Of a stretch of 64,000 bases of DNA, positions 18,338 through 27,343 are shown piece after piece. Both the position numbers and the translations under genes were made by a program. Position 1 is the stretch's first letter. Every line of letters starts with the position of its first letter. This stretch comes from Arthrobacter sp. Soil736 (GTDB lineage Bacteria; Actinomycetota; Actinomycetes; Actinomycetales; Micrococcaceae): NCBI RefSeq assembly GCF_001428005.1, contig NZ_LMSB01000016.1, positions 1-64,000 on the forward strand, given 5' to 3'. A model generated the notes under the pieces. It made no database searches and was not told the DNA's origin. It worked only from the letters and a program-made list of their open reading frames with translations.

Positions 18338-19080
18338 TTGCCGCCCCGCTCAACATCGCGGCCGTGCTTCTTCTGGTTATGGGCAGCCGGGTCCCAGCGC
18401 TGGGCCGGCGGCTGCTCTGCGCGGAGTTCGGCCAGCAGGCCGGTGACGGCGACCATGATCACCTCGGTCGCCTCCATGAGGGTGGCCTTGTCCCGGGGAC
18501 GGCCCTCGAAGCGGGACAGATCCACGGGATCGCCGATCAGGATTCGGGACGTTTTCCTTGGAAACAGGTGGAACCTCTTGGCGTACCGGGGGAAGACCTC
18601 GTGGGCGCCCCAATGGGCCATGGGCACCACCGGGATCCCGCCTTCAAGCGCCAGCCGGGCGGCGCCGGTGTGGCCCTTCATGGGCCAAAGGCCCGGATCC
18701 CGGGTCAGCGTGCCCTCCGGGTAAATGACGATGGCGCCGCCCTCGGCCACGATCTCCTTGGCGAGCTGCAGCGAGCGGTTCGCACCCGCCGTCGAGCGTT
18801 CCACCGGAATCTGCTTGACGGCGTGCAACAGCCTGCCGAGCACGGGCACCTTGAAAAGGCCGGCCTTCGCCAGGAAATGCGGGGCACGCTTCTGGTTGTA
18901 CAGCATGTGTCCGACCACCAGGGGATCAATCTCGGTGCAGTGGTTGGGCGCGGCGATGAATCCGCCGGCGGGAAGTTTTTCGGTGCCTTCCCACTTCTTG
19001 TTCATCATCAGGTTCAGCAGGGGCCGGGCAATGCCGGCAATAATCACGAATGTGATGTGGCTCTTGGCCGATTCCTTCAC
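18334..19080 (-). CDS. plsC: 1-acyl-sn-glycerol-3-phosphate acyltransferase
   Basis: Membrane enzyme converting lysophosphatidic to phosphatidic acid. The acyltransferase motif NHCTEIDPLVV (H-x4-D) is present, as is YPEGTLTRDPGLWPMKGH. I use the GTG at 19080 (VKESAKSH...), just after the murA stop at 19091; a longer frame to 19155 would run into murA and adds Ser/Arg-rich shadow. Product 248 aa with a basic tail. A hydrophobic N-terminal helix (ITFVIIAGIARPLLNLM) anchors it. Confidence 0.92.
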   Translation of the reverse strand: MKESAKSHITFVIIAGIARPLLNLMMNKKWEGTEKLPAGGFIAAPNHCTEIDPLVVGHMLYNQKRAPHFLAKAGLFKVPVLGRLLHAVKQIPVERSTAGANRSLQLAKEIVAEGGAIVIYPEGTLTRDPGLWPMKGHTGAARLALEGGIPVVPMAHWGAHEVFPRYAKRFHLFPRKTSRILIGDPVDLSRFEGRPRDKATLMEATEVIMVAVTGLLAELRAEQPPAQRWDPAAHNQKKHGRDVERGGK

Positions 19081-19090
19081 AGGGGCACCG

Positions 19091-20416
19091 CTACTTCGCC
19101 GACGTGATGTCGAAGTCGGCGCCGAGCCCTGCCAGCTTTTCGGTGAACCGCTCATAGCCGCGGTTGATGATGTCGATCCCCGTCACCCGCGACGTGCCGG
19201 TGGCCGCCAGGGCGGCAATCAGGTGGCTGAAGCCGCCACGCAGGTCCGGAACGTCGATGTCCGTGCCCTTGAGCTGCGTCGGACCGGAAATGACGGCTGA
19301 GTGCAGGAAATTCCGCTGGCCGAAGCGGCACGGCACGCTGCCCAGGCACTCCCGGTGGACCTGGATGCTGGCGCCCATGCGGATGAGGGCGTCCGTGAAG
19401 CCGAAGCGGTTCTCGTAGACCGTCTCGTGAACGATCGAAACGCCCTCTGCCTGCGTCAGTGCGACCACCAGCGGCTGCTGCCAGTCGGTCATGAAGCCGG
19501 GGTGGACGTCCGTTTCAAGCACCAGCGGCGAAAGCTTGCCGCCGCGGTGGTAGAACCGGATGCCGTCGTCGCCGATGTCCATGCCGCCGCCCACCTTGCG
19601 GAAGGTGTTCAGGAAGGTCATCATGTCCCGCTGGCAAGCGCCCTCGACGAAGATGTCGCCGCGGGTCACCAGGGCGGCGGAAGCCCACGACGCCGATTCG
19701 TTGCGGTCCGAGAGGGCCCGGTGGTTGTAGCCGCCGAGGTCGCGGACTCCCTCGATGCGGATGGTGCGGTCCGTCTGGACGCTGATGATGGCGCCCATCT
19801 TCTGCAGCACGGCGATGAGATCGACGATCTCGGGTTCGGTGGCCGCCCCCGAGAGCTCCGTGATGCCTTCCGCGCGGGTTGCGCTGAGCAGGACCTGTTC
19901 CGTTGCGCCCACCGACGGGTAGGGAAGGGAGATTTTCGCCCCGTGCAGGCCGCGGGGGGCCGAGATGTGGATACCGCCCGGCCGCTTTTCCACGACGGCG
20001 CCGAACTGGCGCAGCACGTTCAGGTGGTAGTCGATGGGACGGTCGCCGATTTTGCAGCCGCCGAGATCCGGAATGAACGCTTCGCCAATGGCGTGGATCA
20101 GGGGCCCGCACAGCAGGATCGGGATGCGCGAGTCACCGGCGTGGGCGTCAATCGCCGTGCTCGGCGCCGTCTTGGCGTCCTTCGGGTCCAGGGTCAGATC
20201 GCCGGTCACGGGATCCTTCACCACGGTCACGCCGTGGAGCTGAAGCAGGCTGGTGACAACCTCGACGTCCTTGATTTCCGGAACGTTCCGGAGCACAGAG
20301 GGCTCGTTGCCCAGCAGCGCGGCCACCATTGCCTTGGGCACCAGGTTCTTGGCACCGCGGACGCTGACACGGCCAGTTAGCGGGACGCCTCCGCGGATTG
20401 TCAGAACACTACTCAT
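19091..20416 (-). CDS. murA: UDP-N-acetylglucosamine 1-carboxyvinyltransferase
   Basis: First committed step of peptidoglycan synthesis: enolpyruvyl transfer to UDP-GlcNAc. The 441-aa protein has the EPSP-synthase-like double domain with RGAKNLVPKAMVAALL near the N-terminus (substrate Lys-Asn) and the loop LGGCKIGDRPIDYHL, whose Cys is the fosfomycin target. Presence of this Cys predicts the usual sensitive active site. It leads a tight murA-plsC-gpsA-ddl unit; the spacing to plsC is 10 bp. Confidence 0.94.
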   Translation of the reverse strand: MSSVLTIRGGVPLTGRVSVRGAKNLVPKAMVAALLGNEPSVLRNVPEIKDVEVVTSLLQLHGVTVVKDPVTGDLTLDPKDAKTAPSTAIDAHAGDSRIPILLCGPLIHAIGEAFIPDLGGCKIGDRPIDYHLNVLRQFGAVVEKRPGGIHISAPRGLHGAKISLPYPSVGATEQVLLSATRAEGITELSGAATEPEIVDLIAVLQKMGAIISVQTDRTIRIEGVRDLGGYNHRALSDRNESASWASAALVTRGDIFVEGACQRDMMTFLNTFRKVGGGMDIGDDGIRFYHRGGKLSPLVLETDVHPGFMTDWQQPLVVALTQAEGVSIVHETVYENRFGFTDALIRMGASIQVHRECLGSVPCRFGQRNFLHSAVISGPTQLKGTDIDVPDLRGGFSHLIAALAATGTSRVTGIDIINRGYERFTEKLAGLGADFDITSAK

Positions 20417-20556
20417 TTACCGGTTTCCTCACGACTACTCGCCCCCAAATCCTTACAAAGGCTCCAGCTAAGCATATGAGCTTGCGTTACCGAACCGAAA
20501 TACGGGACGCACCGGGCGCGGCCCGGCGGGAGGCCGGTGCGGATTTCCGGTGCAGC

Positions 20557-20589
20557 AAAAAGGCCCGCCGCAGGTAGCTGCGGCGGGCC
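20557..20589 (-). terminator. Rho-independent terminator of leuCD
   Basis: Read on the minus strand, an 11-bp perfect stem (GGCCCGCCGCA / TGCGGCGGGCC), six-base loop, then TTTTT. It sits 22 bp after the leuD stop. Confidence 0.88.
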
Positions 20590-20610
20590 CCCTGAATGGA
20601 ACTCCGGCGG

Positions 20611-21213
20611 TCAGGACAGCCGGGCCGGCAGCGTCTTGGGCTTGAACGACGGCCGGGTGGCTTCGTACGCGGTGATGTCTTCCTCGTGCTGGAGGGTCAG
20701 TCCGATGTCGTCGAGGCCCTCGAGCAGGCGCCAGCGCGTGTAGTCGTCGATCTCAAACGGAGCTACCACGTTGCCGCAGATCACGGTCTTGGACACGAGG
20801 TCAACCGTCACCTCGGTGCCGGGCGCGTTTTCCAGCGTCTTCCAGATGAGCTCGATGTCGTCCTGGGCCAGTTCGGCGGCCAGGAGCCCCTGCTTCCCCG
20901 AGTTGCCGCGGAAAATGTCCGCGAACCGGGACGAAAGCACAGTCTTGAAGCCGTAGTCCTTGAGCGCCCAGACGGCGTGCTCCCGTGAGGAGCCCGTGCC
21001 GAAGTCCGGCCCGGCCACCAGCACGGAACCGGCGTTGAACGGTTCCTGGTTCAGGATGAAGGACGGGTCCTTGCGCCAGGCCGAGAACAGGGCGTCCTCG
21101 AATCCGGTGCGGGTGATCCGCTTGAGGTACACGGCGGGGATGATCTGGTCCGTGTCGACGTTGCTCTGGCGCAGCGGGACGCCGATTCCGGTGTGGGTGG
21201 TGAACTTTTCCAT
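20611..21213 (-). CDS. leuD: 3-isopropylmalate dehydratase small subunit
   Basis: Swivelling-domain subunit of isopropylmalate isomerase (leucine pathway). The 200-aa protein carries [20 protein letters not shown] at the N-terminus, [21 protein letters not shown] (aconitase swivel motif), and [17 protein letters not shown]. The start is 9 bp after the leuC stop, so the subunits are made from one transcript, and a strong terminator follows. Confidence 0.96.
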   Translation of the reverse strand: MEKFTTHTGIGVPLRQSNVDTDQIIPAVYLKRITRTGFEDALFSAWRKDPSFILNQEPFNAGSVLVAGPDFGTGSSREHAVWALKDYGFKTVLSSRFADIFRGNSGKQGLLAAELAQDDIELIWKTLENAPGTEVTVDLVSKTVICGNVVAPFEIDDYTRWRLLEGLDDIGLTLQHEEDITAYEATRPSFKPKTLPARLS

Positions 21214-21222
21214 GGAGTCTTC

Positions 21223-22680
21223 CTAGGCTGCGTCGGTCGTCTGAAGGGCTGCGGATTCCGGGGCAGGATCAAGGTCCGACGGCGAGCTCAGCGTTCCGCG
21301 CACGGCCGTGGCGGCCGCCACCACCGGCGACACCAGGTGGGTGCGTCCGCCCTTGCCCTGGCGCCCTTCGAAGTTTCGGTTGGACGTGGAGGCACAGCGC
21401 TCCCCCGGCTCCAGCTGGTCCGGGTTCATGCCCAGGCACATGGAGCATCCGGCGAACCGCCACTCCGCGCCAAAGTCCTTGAACACGCGGTCCAGGCCCT
21501 CGGCCTCTGCCTCAAGGCGGACACGGGCCGAGCCCGGCACCACCAGCATGCGGACCTTGGGATCCTTCTCGCGGCCGCGGATGACGTCCGCCGCCGCCCG
21601 CAGGTCCTCGATGCGGGAGTTCGTGCAGGAGCCCAGGAAGACGGTGTCCACCCGGATGTCCTTCATGGGGGTTCCGGCCTCCAGGCCCATGTACTGCAGG
21701 GCGCGCTCGGCAGCGGCCTTGGCGTTCTCATCGCCGAAGTCGTTGGGCGAGGGCACCTTGTCGGAGAGCGAGACGCCCTGGCCCGGGTTGGTGCCCCACG
21801 TGACGAACGGCTCCAGCGTGTTGGCGTCGAGGTCTACCTGGGCATCAAAGACGGCGTCGTCGTCGCTGCGAAGCGTGCTCCAGTACTCGACGGCGGCATC
21901 CCACTCCGCACCCTCCGGCGCGTGCGGACGGCCCTTCATGTATGCATAAGTGGTCTCGTCCGGCGCTACGAGGCCCGCGCGGGCGCCGGCCTCGATGGAC
22001 ATGTTGCAGATGGTCATCCGGGCTTCCATCGACAGGGCGCGGATGGCCGAGCCGCGGTACTCCAGGACATAGCCCTGGCCGCCGCCGGTGCCGATCTTGG
22101 CGATGACTGCCAGGATGATGTCCTTGGCCGTGACGCCGGGGCGGAGGGTGCCTTCAACGTTGATGGCCATGGTCTTGAACGGCTTGAGGGACAGCGTCTG
22201 GGTGGCCATGACGTGCTCCACCTCGGACGTGCCGATGCCCATGGCGAGCGCGCCGAACGCGCCGTGCGTGGAGGTGTGTGAATCGCCGCAGACCACTGTC
22301 ATGCCCGGCTGGGTGAGCCCGAGCTGCGGACCCACCACGTGCACGATGCCCTGTTCGGCGTCGCCCAGGGAGTGCAGGCGGACCCCGAACTCCTGGCAGT
22401 TGTTGCGCAGCGTCTGAATCTGCGTCCGGCTGGTGAGATCGGCGATAGGCTTGTCGATGTCCAGCGTCGGAGTGTTGTGGTCCTCGGTGGCGATGGTCAG
22501 GTCCGGGCGGCGCAGTTTGCGGCCGGCCAGGCGGAGTCCCTCGAAGGCCTGCGGCGACGTTACCTCGTGGACGAGGTGGAGGTCGATGTAGAGAAGGTCC
22601 GGCTGGGCGTTGGCGCCGTCGCCGTCGCCTTTGCGCACCACGTGCGCGTCCCAGACTTTCTCGGCCAATGTGTTCGCCAT
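21223..22680 (-). CDS. leuC: 3-isopropylmalate dehydratase large subunit
   Basis: Catalytic [4Fe-4S] subunit of isopropylmalate isomerase. Cluster cysteines are visible in [14 protein letters not shown] and in [32 protein letters not shown] is the aconitase signature. I choose the ATG at 22680 ([15 protein letters not shown]): AGGGAG lies 6 bp ahead, whereas it abuts the alternative ATG at 22686. Product 485 aa. It diverges from an IclR regulator with an operator-like palindrome between them, consistent with leucine-responsive repression. Confidence 0.96.
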   Translation of the reverse strand: MANTLAEKVWDAHVVRKGDGDGANAQPDLLYIDLHLVHEVTSPQAFEGLRLAGRKLRRPDLTIATEDHNTPTLDIDKPIADLTSRTQIQTLRNNCQEFGVRLHSLGDAEQGIVHVVGPQLGLTQPGMTVVCGDSHTSTHGAFGALAMGIGTSEVEHVMATQTLSLKPFKTMAINVEGTLRPGVTAKDIILAVIAKIGTGGGQGYVLEYRGSAIRALSMEARMTICNMSIEAGARAGLVAPDETTYAYMKGRPHAPEGAEWDAAVEYWSTLRSDDDAVFDAQVDLDANTLEPFVTWGTNPGQGVSLSDKVPSPNDFGDENAKAAAERALQYMGLEAGTPMKDIRVDTVFLGSCTNSRIEDLRAAADVIRGREKDPKVRMLVVPGSARVRLEAEAEGLDRVFKDFGAEWRFAGCSMCLGMNPDQLEPGERCASTSNRNFEGRQGKGGRTHLVSPVVAAATAVRGTLSSPSDLDPAPESAALQTTDAA

Positions 22681-22756
22681 GACCATCTCCCTTCACTGCT
22701 GTTGACTGTTACTTCCACTGAAACAGCAGAGCCCTGTAATACGCCAGCCAAATGAT

Positions 22757-22792
22757 TTGCATCTCAGATATTGAGACGGCAATATCATTACA
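22757..22792 (+). promoter_or_regulatory. iclR promoter with palindromic operator in its spacer
   Basis: TTGCAT (22757-22762), a 17-bp spacer, and CAATAT (22780-22785) form a good -35/-10 pair whose predicted +1 is the A of the regulator's ATG at 22792. The palindrome TCTCA-GATAT-TGAGA (22762-22776) fills the spacer, where a bound repressor would block polymerase. The same site lies upstream of leuC on the other strand, so one site could control both. Inferred; not demonstrated. Confidence 0.65.
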
Positions 22793-23511
22793 TGGACAAT
22801 TCTAGTGGCGTCGGTGTCATTGATAAAGCGGCCCAGGTGCTGGATGCACTCGAGGCCGGGCCCACCACCCTGGCGCAGCTGGTGGCTGCCACCGGACTGG
22901 CACGGCCCACGGTGCACAGGCTTGCCCTGGCCCTTGTCCACCACAGGCTCGTGAGCCGTGACATCCAGGGGCGCTTTGTGCTGGGCAGCCGCCTGGTGGA
23001 GCTTGCGTCCGCCGCCGGCGAGGACAGGCTGATCGCTTCCGCGGGGCCGGTGCTGATGCAACTCCGCGACGCCACCGGCGAAAGCGCGCAGATCTTCCGC
23101 CGGCAGGGTGACTGGCGCGTCTGCGTCGCGTCGGCGGAACGTCCGATCGGCCTCCGCGACACCATTCCGGTGGGTACGCAGCTTTCCATGAAGGCCGGTT
23201 CCGCCGCGCAGGTGCTGCTTGCTTGGGAGGACCACGACAGGCTCCTCGAAGGACTGCAGGCCGCGCGCTTCACGCCCACCGTCCTGGCCGGAGTACGACG
23301 GCGGGGCTGGGGCCAGAGCCTCGGCGAACGTGAGCCGGGGGTCGCCTCAGTCTCTGCACCCGTGCGCGGACCCTCCGGACGGGTGATCGCCGCGGTGTCC
23401 ATTTCCGGGCCCATTGAGCGACTCACCCGGCAGCCTGGCCGGCTGCATGCCGAAGTTGTCTGCAACGCCGCCCGCGTCCTCACGGAAGCACTCCGCAAGA
23501 ACAACGACTGA
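22792..23511 (+). CDS. IclR-family transcriptional regulator of leucine genes
   Basis: 239-aa regulator: N-terminal winged helix (VIDKAAQVLDALEAGPTTL, then GLARPTVHRLALAL as recognition region), and a C-terminal IclR effector domain (LRDTIPVGTQLSMKAGSAAQVLL; SVSAPVRGPSGRVIAAVSISG). I start at the ATG at 22792, which coincides with the predicted transcription start, so a leaderless mRNA is likely; the upstream in-frame extension runs into promoter DNA. Position opposite leuCD matches known regulators NdgR (Streptomyces) and LtbR (Corynebacterium), which repress leuCD and leuB. Confidence 0.9.
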   Translation: MDNSSGVGVIDKAAQVLDALEAGPTTLAQLVAATGLARPTVHRLALALVHHRLVSRDIQGRFVLGSRLVELASAAGEDRLIASAGPVLMQLRDATGESAQIFRRQGDWRVCVASAERPIGLRDTIPVGTQLSMKAGSAAQVLLAWEDHDRLLEGLQAARFTPTVLAGVRRRGWGQSLGEREPGVASVSAPVRGPSGRVIAAVSISGPIERLTRQPGRLHAEVVCNAARVLTEALRKNND

Positions 23512-23572
23512 CGCTTCCCGGCGCCGGCCGCGTCGGCTCCCGGCGGGTTTCCGCTGCCAGTAGTCTGGGCGG

Positions 23573-24124
23573 ATGACGAGCTACGCAGTGTTCCTCCGCG
23601 GCATCAATGTGGGCGGCATCAACATCAAGATGGCGGACCTCAAGGAGGCCCTGAAGTCCCGGCCGTTCGCCAACGTGAGGACGCTCCTGGCCAGCGGCAA
23701 CGTGGTGCTGGCCAGCGAACTGAAACCGGCCGCGGTCAAGAAGGAATTCGAGGCATGCCTGCGGGAGGCCTTCGGCTACGACGCCTGGGTGGTGGTGCTG
23801 ACGGCGTCCCGGGTGGCGGAGCTCGTGGAAGCCTGCCACTACCCGGCGGACGACAAGACCACGCACACCTACATCACGCTGGCTTCGGACACCGCCGCGC
23901 TGGACGAGCTCTTCACCGCCGGCGAGTCGCTCGGCGGCGTGGAGCAGACCCGGCTGGGCCCGGAGGCGTCGGCCTGGCTTGCCCCGGCAGGCGGGACCCT
24001 GGACAGCCCGTTCAGCAAACTCTCTGCCAAACCGAAGTACAAGGCCTCGACCACAACGCGTAACCTCCGGACCATGGTCAAGGTCCGGGACGCCGCAGCG
24101 GCCATCGAGCCCGCCGCAGGCTGA
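23573..24124 (+). CDS. DUF1697 family protein
   Basis: 183-aa protein opening MTSYAVFLRGINVGGINIKM and containing LLASGNVVLAS and KRNLRT-like (TTTRNLRTMVKV) ends, the hallmarks of DUF1697, a family without an established activity. No signal peptide or membrane segment is seen. It is 61 bp downstream of the IclR gene on the same strand and probably independently expressed; a bidirectional terminator follows. Confidence 0.85.
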   Translation: MTSYAVFLRGINVGGINIKMADLKEALKSRPFANVRTLLASGNVVLASELKPAAVKKEFEACLREAFGYDAWVVVLTASRVAELVEACHYPADDKTTHTYITLASDTAALDELFTAGESLGGVEQTRLGPEASAWLAPAGGTLDSPFSKLSAKPKYKASTTTRNLRTMVKVRDAAAAIEPAAG

Positions 24125-24149
24125 ACCGCACCCACACCACAGTCCAGGC

Positions 24150-24184
24150 AGAAGGACCCGCTGTCAGTGACGGCGGGTCCTTCT
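24150..24184. terminator. Bidirectional terminator between convergent genes
   Basis: AGAAGGACCCGC pairs with GCGGGTCCTTCT (12 bp) around an 11-base loop, between the convergent DUF1697 and DUF805 genes. T-rich flank on the plus side (TTCTATTGG) is short. Confidence 0.75.
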
Positions 24185-24238
24185 ATTGGTGGTTCGTGCG
24201 GTATCAGCGTACGTCCGCACCCCGGGCTGGCAATGCGC

Positions 24239-24733
24239 TTACGCGCCTGGCTGGTCGAACCGCTGCCCGGCCGGGTTGGACGGCAGAATCATGAACACCA
24301 GCAGTGCAAGTGCGCCCAGGAATGGCACCAGTCCGACAAGCACCAGCCAGCCGCTGAAGTTGCCATCGTGCAAACGGCGCACGACGAGTGCCAACGACGG
24401 AACGATGGTTGCCAGCCCCCAGATGACGAGCAGGATGTAGCCGAAGATGGCACCAGGGCCGGGAGCCGGGGCGCTGCTGAGGCTTGAGGCCGCCGTCGTC
24501 GCGGCGGCGCCCGCTCCGATGATGATGTTCAGGACGATGCTCACTGCAACGGCTACAAGGGTCCACCACCAGTATTCGCTCCGGCTGGCCCGGCCGGAGA
24601 ACGTGGCGTACTTCTTAAAGAACCGTTTGATGGCTACCGGGAACGGTGCCCCATAGTACGGTGCCCAGAGCGGCGGTTCGCCGCCCTGCCACGACTGCGG
24701 TGCCTGTTGCTGCGGGTATTGCGGATAGCTCAT
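24239..24733 (-). CDS. DUF805 membrane protein
   Basis: 164-aa inner-membrane protein. A Pro/Gln-rich cytoplasmic N-terminus (SYPQYPQQQAPQSW) precedes FFKKYATFSGRASRSEYWWW, the DUF805 signature, then hydrophobic segments VSIVLNIIIGAG, AIFGYILLVIWGLATIVPSLALVVRRLHD and GWLVLVGLVPFLGALALLVFMIL. RRLHD after a membrane helix is characteristic. GGGGGAA precedes the ATG by 5 bp. Function unknown. Confidence 0.88.
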   Translation of the reverse strand: MSYPQYPQQQAPQSWQGGEPPLWAPYYGAPFPVAIKRFFKKYATFSGRASRSEYWWWTLVAVAVSIVLNIIIGAGAAATTAASSLSSAPAPGPGAIFGYILLVIWGLATIVPSLALVVRRLHDGNFSGWLVLVGLVPFLGALALLVFMILPSNPAGQRFDQPGA

Positions 24734-25099
24734 GGTGTTCCCCCAATGGTTTCAGAGTGATGAGACGAGCTCATCGTACGGTCCGCCGGGGGCAGACCAC
24801 CGTTTTGATGGACAAAATTTACTACGATTTACGATTGCCCGGACGAAGGGCGGCACCGTGGCGCCGCGCCCGTGTGGGCGAGGACTACTTGACGAGGCGG
24901 AGCACCGGGCGGCGGAAGCGGGTGTAGGCGGGCCGGTCCAGGGGAGATCGCGAAACGGGCCGCGTCGAAAGGTGCGGCGCCCTCAGCTGTGTCAGCGGTC
25001 TGTCGGTATGGACGAGGTCAGATCGGTCGAGCGTGCGACGTGAAGCGTTTCCAGCTCCGGGATGCCTCCACTTCGGAAAGGATCCGGGAGGGCCCTCCC
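24734..25099. other. Intergenic stretch, no gene called
   Basis: 366 bp between the DUF805 start and the stop of the next minus-strand gene. It should hold the DUF805 promoter near 24740-24830. A minus-strand frame with no stop for about 65 codons ends with TAG at 24885-24887; it is Arg- and Pro-rich, lacks a convincing start and matches nothing I know. GGGAGGGCCCTCCC (25086-25099) is a perfect 14-bp palindrome directly after the neighbouring stop codon. Confidence 0.5.
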
Positions 25100-25609
25100 C
25101 TAGTGCGCGCTGTACAGGTATGCGAGGTCGTTGAGGGTCTGGAGCGTCAGTTCCTGTGCACGGGCGACGGAGACTTCCTCCTCGTTTGTGAGGGCCTTGA
25201 GGTGTTCAACATCCAGGGCAGCCCGAACCATCTGCGCTTTGAAGAAAATCTCGCGTACCGTCAGAAGGGCGGAACGGAGGTGCCTTCGCTCCCGTCGAAG
25301 CCCGGTCCGCCAGGCAATCCCGAAGACCGCAGCACCCTGCTGTGCAGCTGGCACGGTTTGGTTCCCAACGAAGAACTCAGGCAGCCAGCCCCGCTCCGGG
25401 TGCTCTACCCACCGGTACCCCACGAGGATGAGCCCAAGCCTACGGGTCCGGTAGAGGGCAGTGACGTTGAGGATCTTCCGTCCGTCATCCATTTCCGAAT
25501 ATCCGAGTACCACGCTGCTGAGCTTCTCGTGCTTGCAGGCCTCGATGAACTCCTGAACGTCCTTGTCCCACAGACGGTCCGTTACGCCATTTTCCATAAG
25601 TTTGCCCAT
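25100..25609 (-). CDS. Hypothetical protein
   Basis: Not recognised. Predicted 169-aa soluble protein (165 aa from an internal ATG at 25597) with no signal peptide or membrane helix. It starts with an acidic/charged segment (DRLWDKDVQEFIEACKHEK), has an aromatic middle (LVGYRWVEHPERGWLPEFF) and a C-terminal helical part (ALDVEHLKALTNEEEVSVARAQ). Base composition looks less GC-rich and codon use less biased than its neighbours, suggesting recent acquisition. Isolated between a GTPase operon and intergenic DNA. Confidence 0.6.
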   Translation of the reverse strand: MGKLMENGVTDRLWDKDVQEFIEACKHEKLSSVVLGYSEMDDGRKILNVTALYRTRRLGLILVGYRWVEHPERGWLPEFFVGNQTVPAAQQGAAVFGIAWRTGLRRERRHLRSALLTVREIFFKAQMVRAALDVEHLKALTNEEEVSVARAQELTLQTLNDLAYLYSAH

Positions 25610-25726
25610 CCCCCCGAATCAACGATACCGGCCCGCTTGCGGCAAGATTCGGAGACTCGCCATCATGACTCACGGTGCCATTTTCGGGGACCGACGCCGT
25701 CCCCGCCGCACACATGAGCTGGCGCC

Positions 25727-27343
25727 CTAGGCCGCTGCGGCGGCCTTCACGGCGGCGTTGAAGGATTTCAGGCGGCTGATTTCCACCTCCACGGGCTCCA
25801 CCACAAGCTTCCCGGCGACGGCGGCGACGGCGGACTTGAGCCGTTTCCTTGCGGCGGCAGCACGGAGGCGTGCCGCTGCGGCTGTGATGAATTTTGCGGT
25901 GATCGCGAGGAAAATGCCCAGCGCCGCTCCCCCGGCAATCATGAGCGTAGGAAGCGGCCAGCCCTCCACCCGGGGCACGTCCGGGACCGGAAGCTGAAGG
26001 TAGCCGAGGACGGCCAACACGCCCAGCCATCCCAGCCCGCCCACGGCGGTGAGCAGCGCGAGCCACTGGATCACGTTGAAAACCGCCCACCACCATGATT
26101 TCTGCCCGGCTTTCAGGTCGGCACGGGCAATGGCCTGGTCCAAAGCGTCCGGCAGGCGTTCCCTGCCCTCACGGGCTGCCCCCCGGATGGACGCCCGCCA
26201 CGGGCCGGGAGCCCCGTCGCTCGCTGCATCGGCGAAGTCCCGGACCGCAGCATCGGTCCGGGCGCGCTCCGGCGCTCCGGCGGGAGGCAGCGAGGTCCGG
26301 CTGACTTCGGCCTTGGAAGTGCTGCGCAGATTGAGCCGGCGGAGCGGATCCGGCCGAAAGCGAACCAGCCATCTGGTGACGGGCCAGCCCGTGCGCCTCG
26401 TGGACTCGTGCTTGTACGACCGCGGCACGGCATCAACCACCAGGGGCACGTTGGCCGCACGGGAGAGTTCTTCCGCCAGCCGCGCCCCGGTTCCGCTCTT
26501 TACGCCCGCGGGCTCGCCGGGCCCCGAGGCGTCCATCAGCCGCCCGGCTACCTGGGACACATCGGCCGATAGCCGCAGCGCCAGGGCTTCGCGCCGGGCA
26601 ACCACCTGGCGGATGGCTGCCCGGACCTTGTCCACTCCGGCACCGGTCAGCGCCGAGGCCGCCAAAACCTGCACTTTGCCGAGTCCGTCCCGGGCCAGGA
26701 TTCCCCTGAGCGACTCCATGACAGGTTTGACGTCGGCTTCGGGGAGCCGGTCGATCTGGTTCAGCACCACCAGCGTCACTGCGCCGTGAGACGCCAGCGG
26801 CGCCAGGAAGTCATCATGGACGGCGGCGTCAGCATACTTCTGCGGATCCAGCACCCACACCAGGACGTCCACCATGCCCACCAGGCGCTCCACGGTCTGG
26901 CGGTTGGCAGCCCGCGTCGAATCAAAATCGGGCAGGTCGAGGAGGATGAGGCCGCTGGCCTCATCGGCGAAGCCCTCCACGGCGTCGGCATGATGGCGCT
27001 GGCGCACGTCCAGCCAGTCCAGCAGCGGTTCGCTGCCGTCCGCTCCCCAGACACTCGCCAAAGGTTCCGACGTGGTGGGCCGGCGGGCGGCCGCCGTCGC
27101 GATTTCAGCTCCGTTGACCGCGTTGAACAGGGTGGATTTGCCGCTTCCGGTGGCACCGAAAAATCCCACCACTGTGTGGTCCGCGGACAGGGACCGCCGC
27201 GAACTGGCGCGCTCCAACACGTGGAGTACATCGTCCAGGGTGGCGTCCGGCAGGACACCTTCGGCCAGCTCCCGGGCGTCATTGAGCGCCTCGAGGCGGC
27301 GCTGCAGCCGGGATGCTTCCTTGGTTCCGCCGTGGCGGCTCAT
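25727..27343 (-). CDS. Dynamin-like/YfjP-type GTPase, membrane-anchored
   Basis: 538-aa GTPase from the ATG at 27343. N-terminal G domain: P-loop FFGATGSGKST (about 61-71), switch region ARRPTTSEP, DLPDFDSTRAANR, and an NQID version of the NKxD guanine motif. A long helical middle follows, then two hydrophobic segments around 395-460 (VIQWLALLTAVGGLGWLGVLAVLG; TLMIAGGAALGIFLAITAKFI) and a basic helical tail. The ATG overlaps the stop of the upstream GTPase (ATGA), so both are made together. Paired G proteins of this layout recall actinobacterial DynA/DynB; a membrane-remodelling role is inference. Confidence 0.8.
   Translation of the reverse strand: MSRHGGTKEASRLQRRLEALNDARELAEGVLPDATLDDVLHVLERASSRRSLSADHTVVGFFGATGSGKSTLFNAVNGAEIATAAARRPTTSEPLASVWGADGSEPLLDWLDVRQRHHADAVEGFADEASGLILLDLPDFDSTRAANRQTVERLVGMVDVLVWVLDPQKYADAAVHDDFLAPLASHGAVTLVVLNQIDRLPEADVKPVMESLRGILARDGLGKVQVLAASALTGAGVDKVRAAIRQVVARREALALRLSADVSQVAGRLMDASGPGEPAGVKSGTGARLAEELSRAANVPLVVDAVPRSYKHESTRRTGWPVTRWLVRFRPDPLRRLNLRSTSKAEVSRTSLPPAGAPERARTDAAVRDFADAASDGAPGPWRASIRGAAREGRERLPDALDQAIARADLKAGQKSWWWAVFNVIQWLALLTAVGGLGWLGVLAVLGYLQLPVPDVPRVEGWPLPTLMIAGGAALGIFLAITAKFITAAAARLRAAAARKRLKSAVAAVAGKLVVEPVEVEISRLKSFNAAVKAAAAA

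Noticed and set aside
24885..25099. Minus-strand open frame of about 65 codons
   Set aside because: No start, no ribosome-binding site, Arg-rich and no recognisable family; mentioned only as intergenic content.
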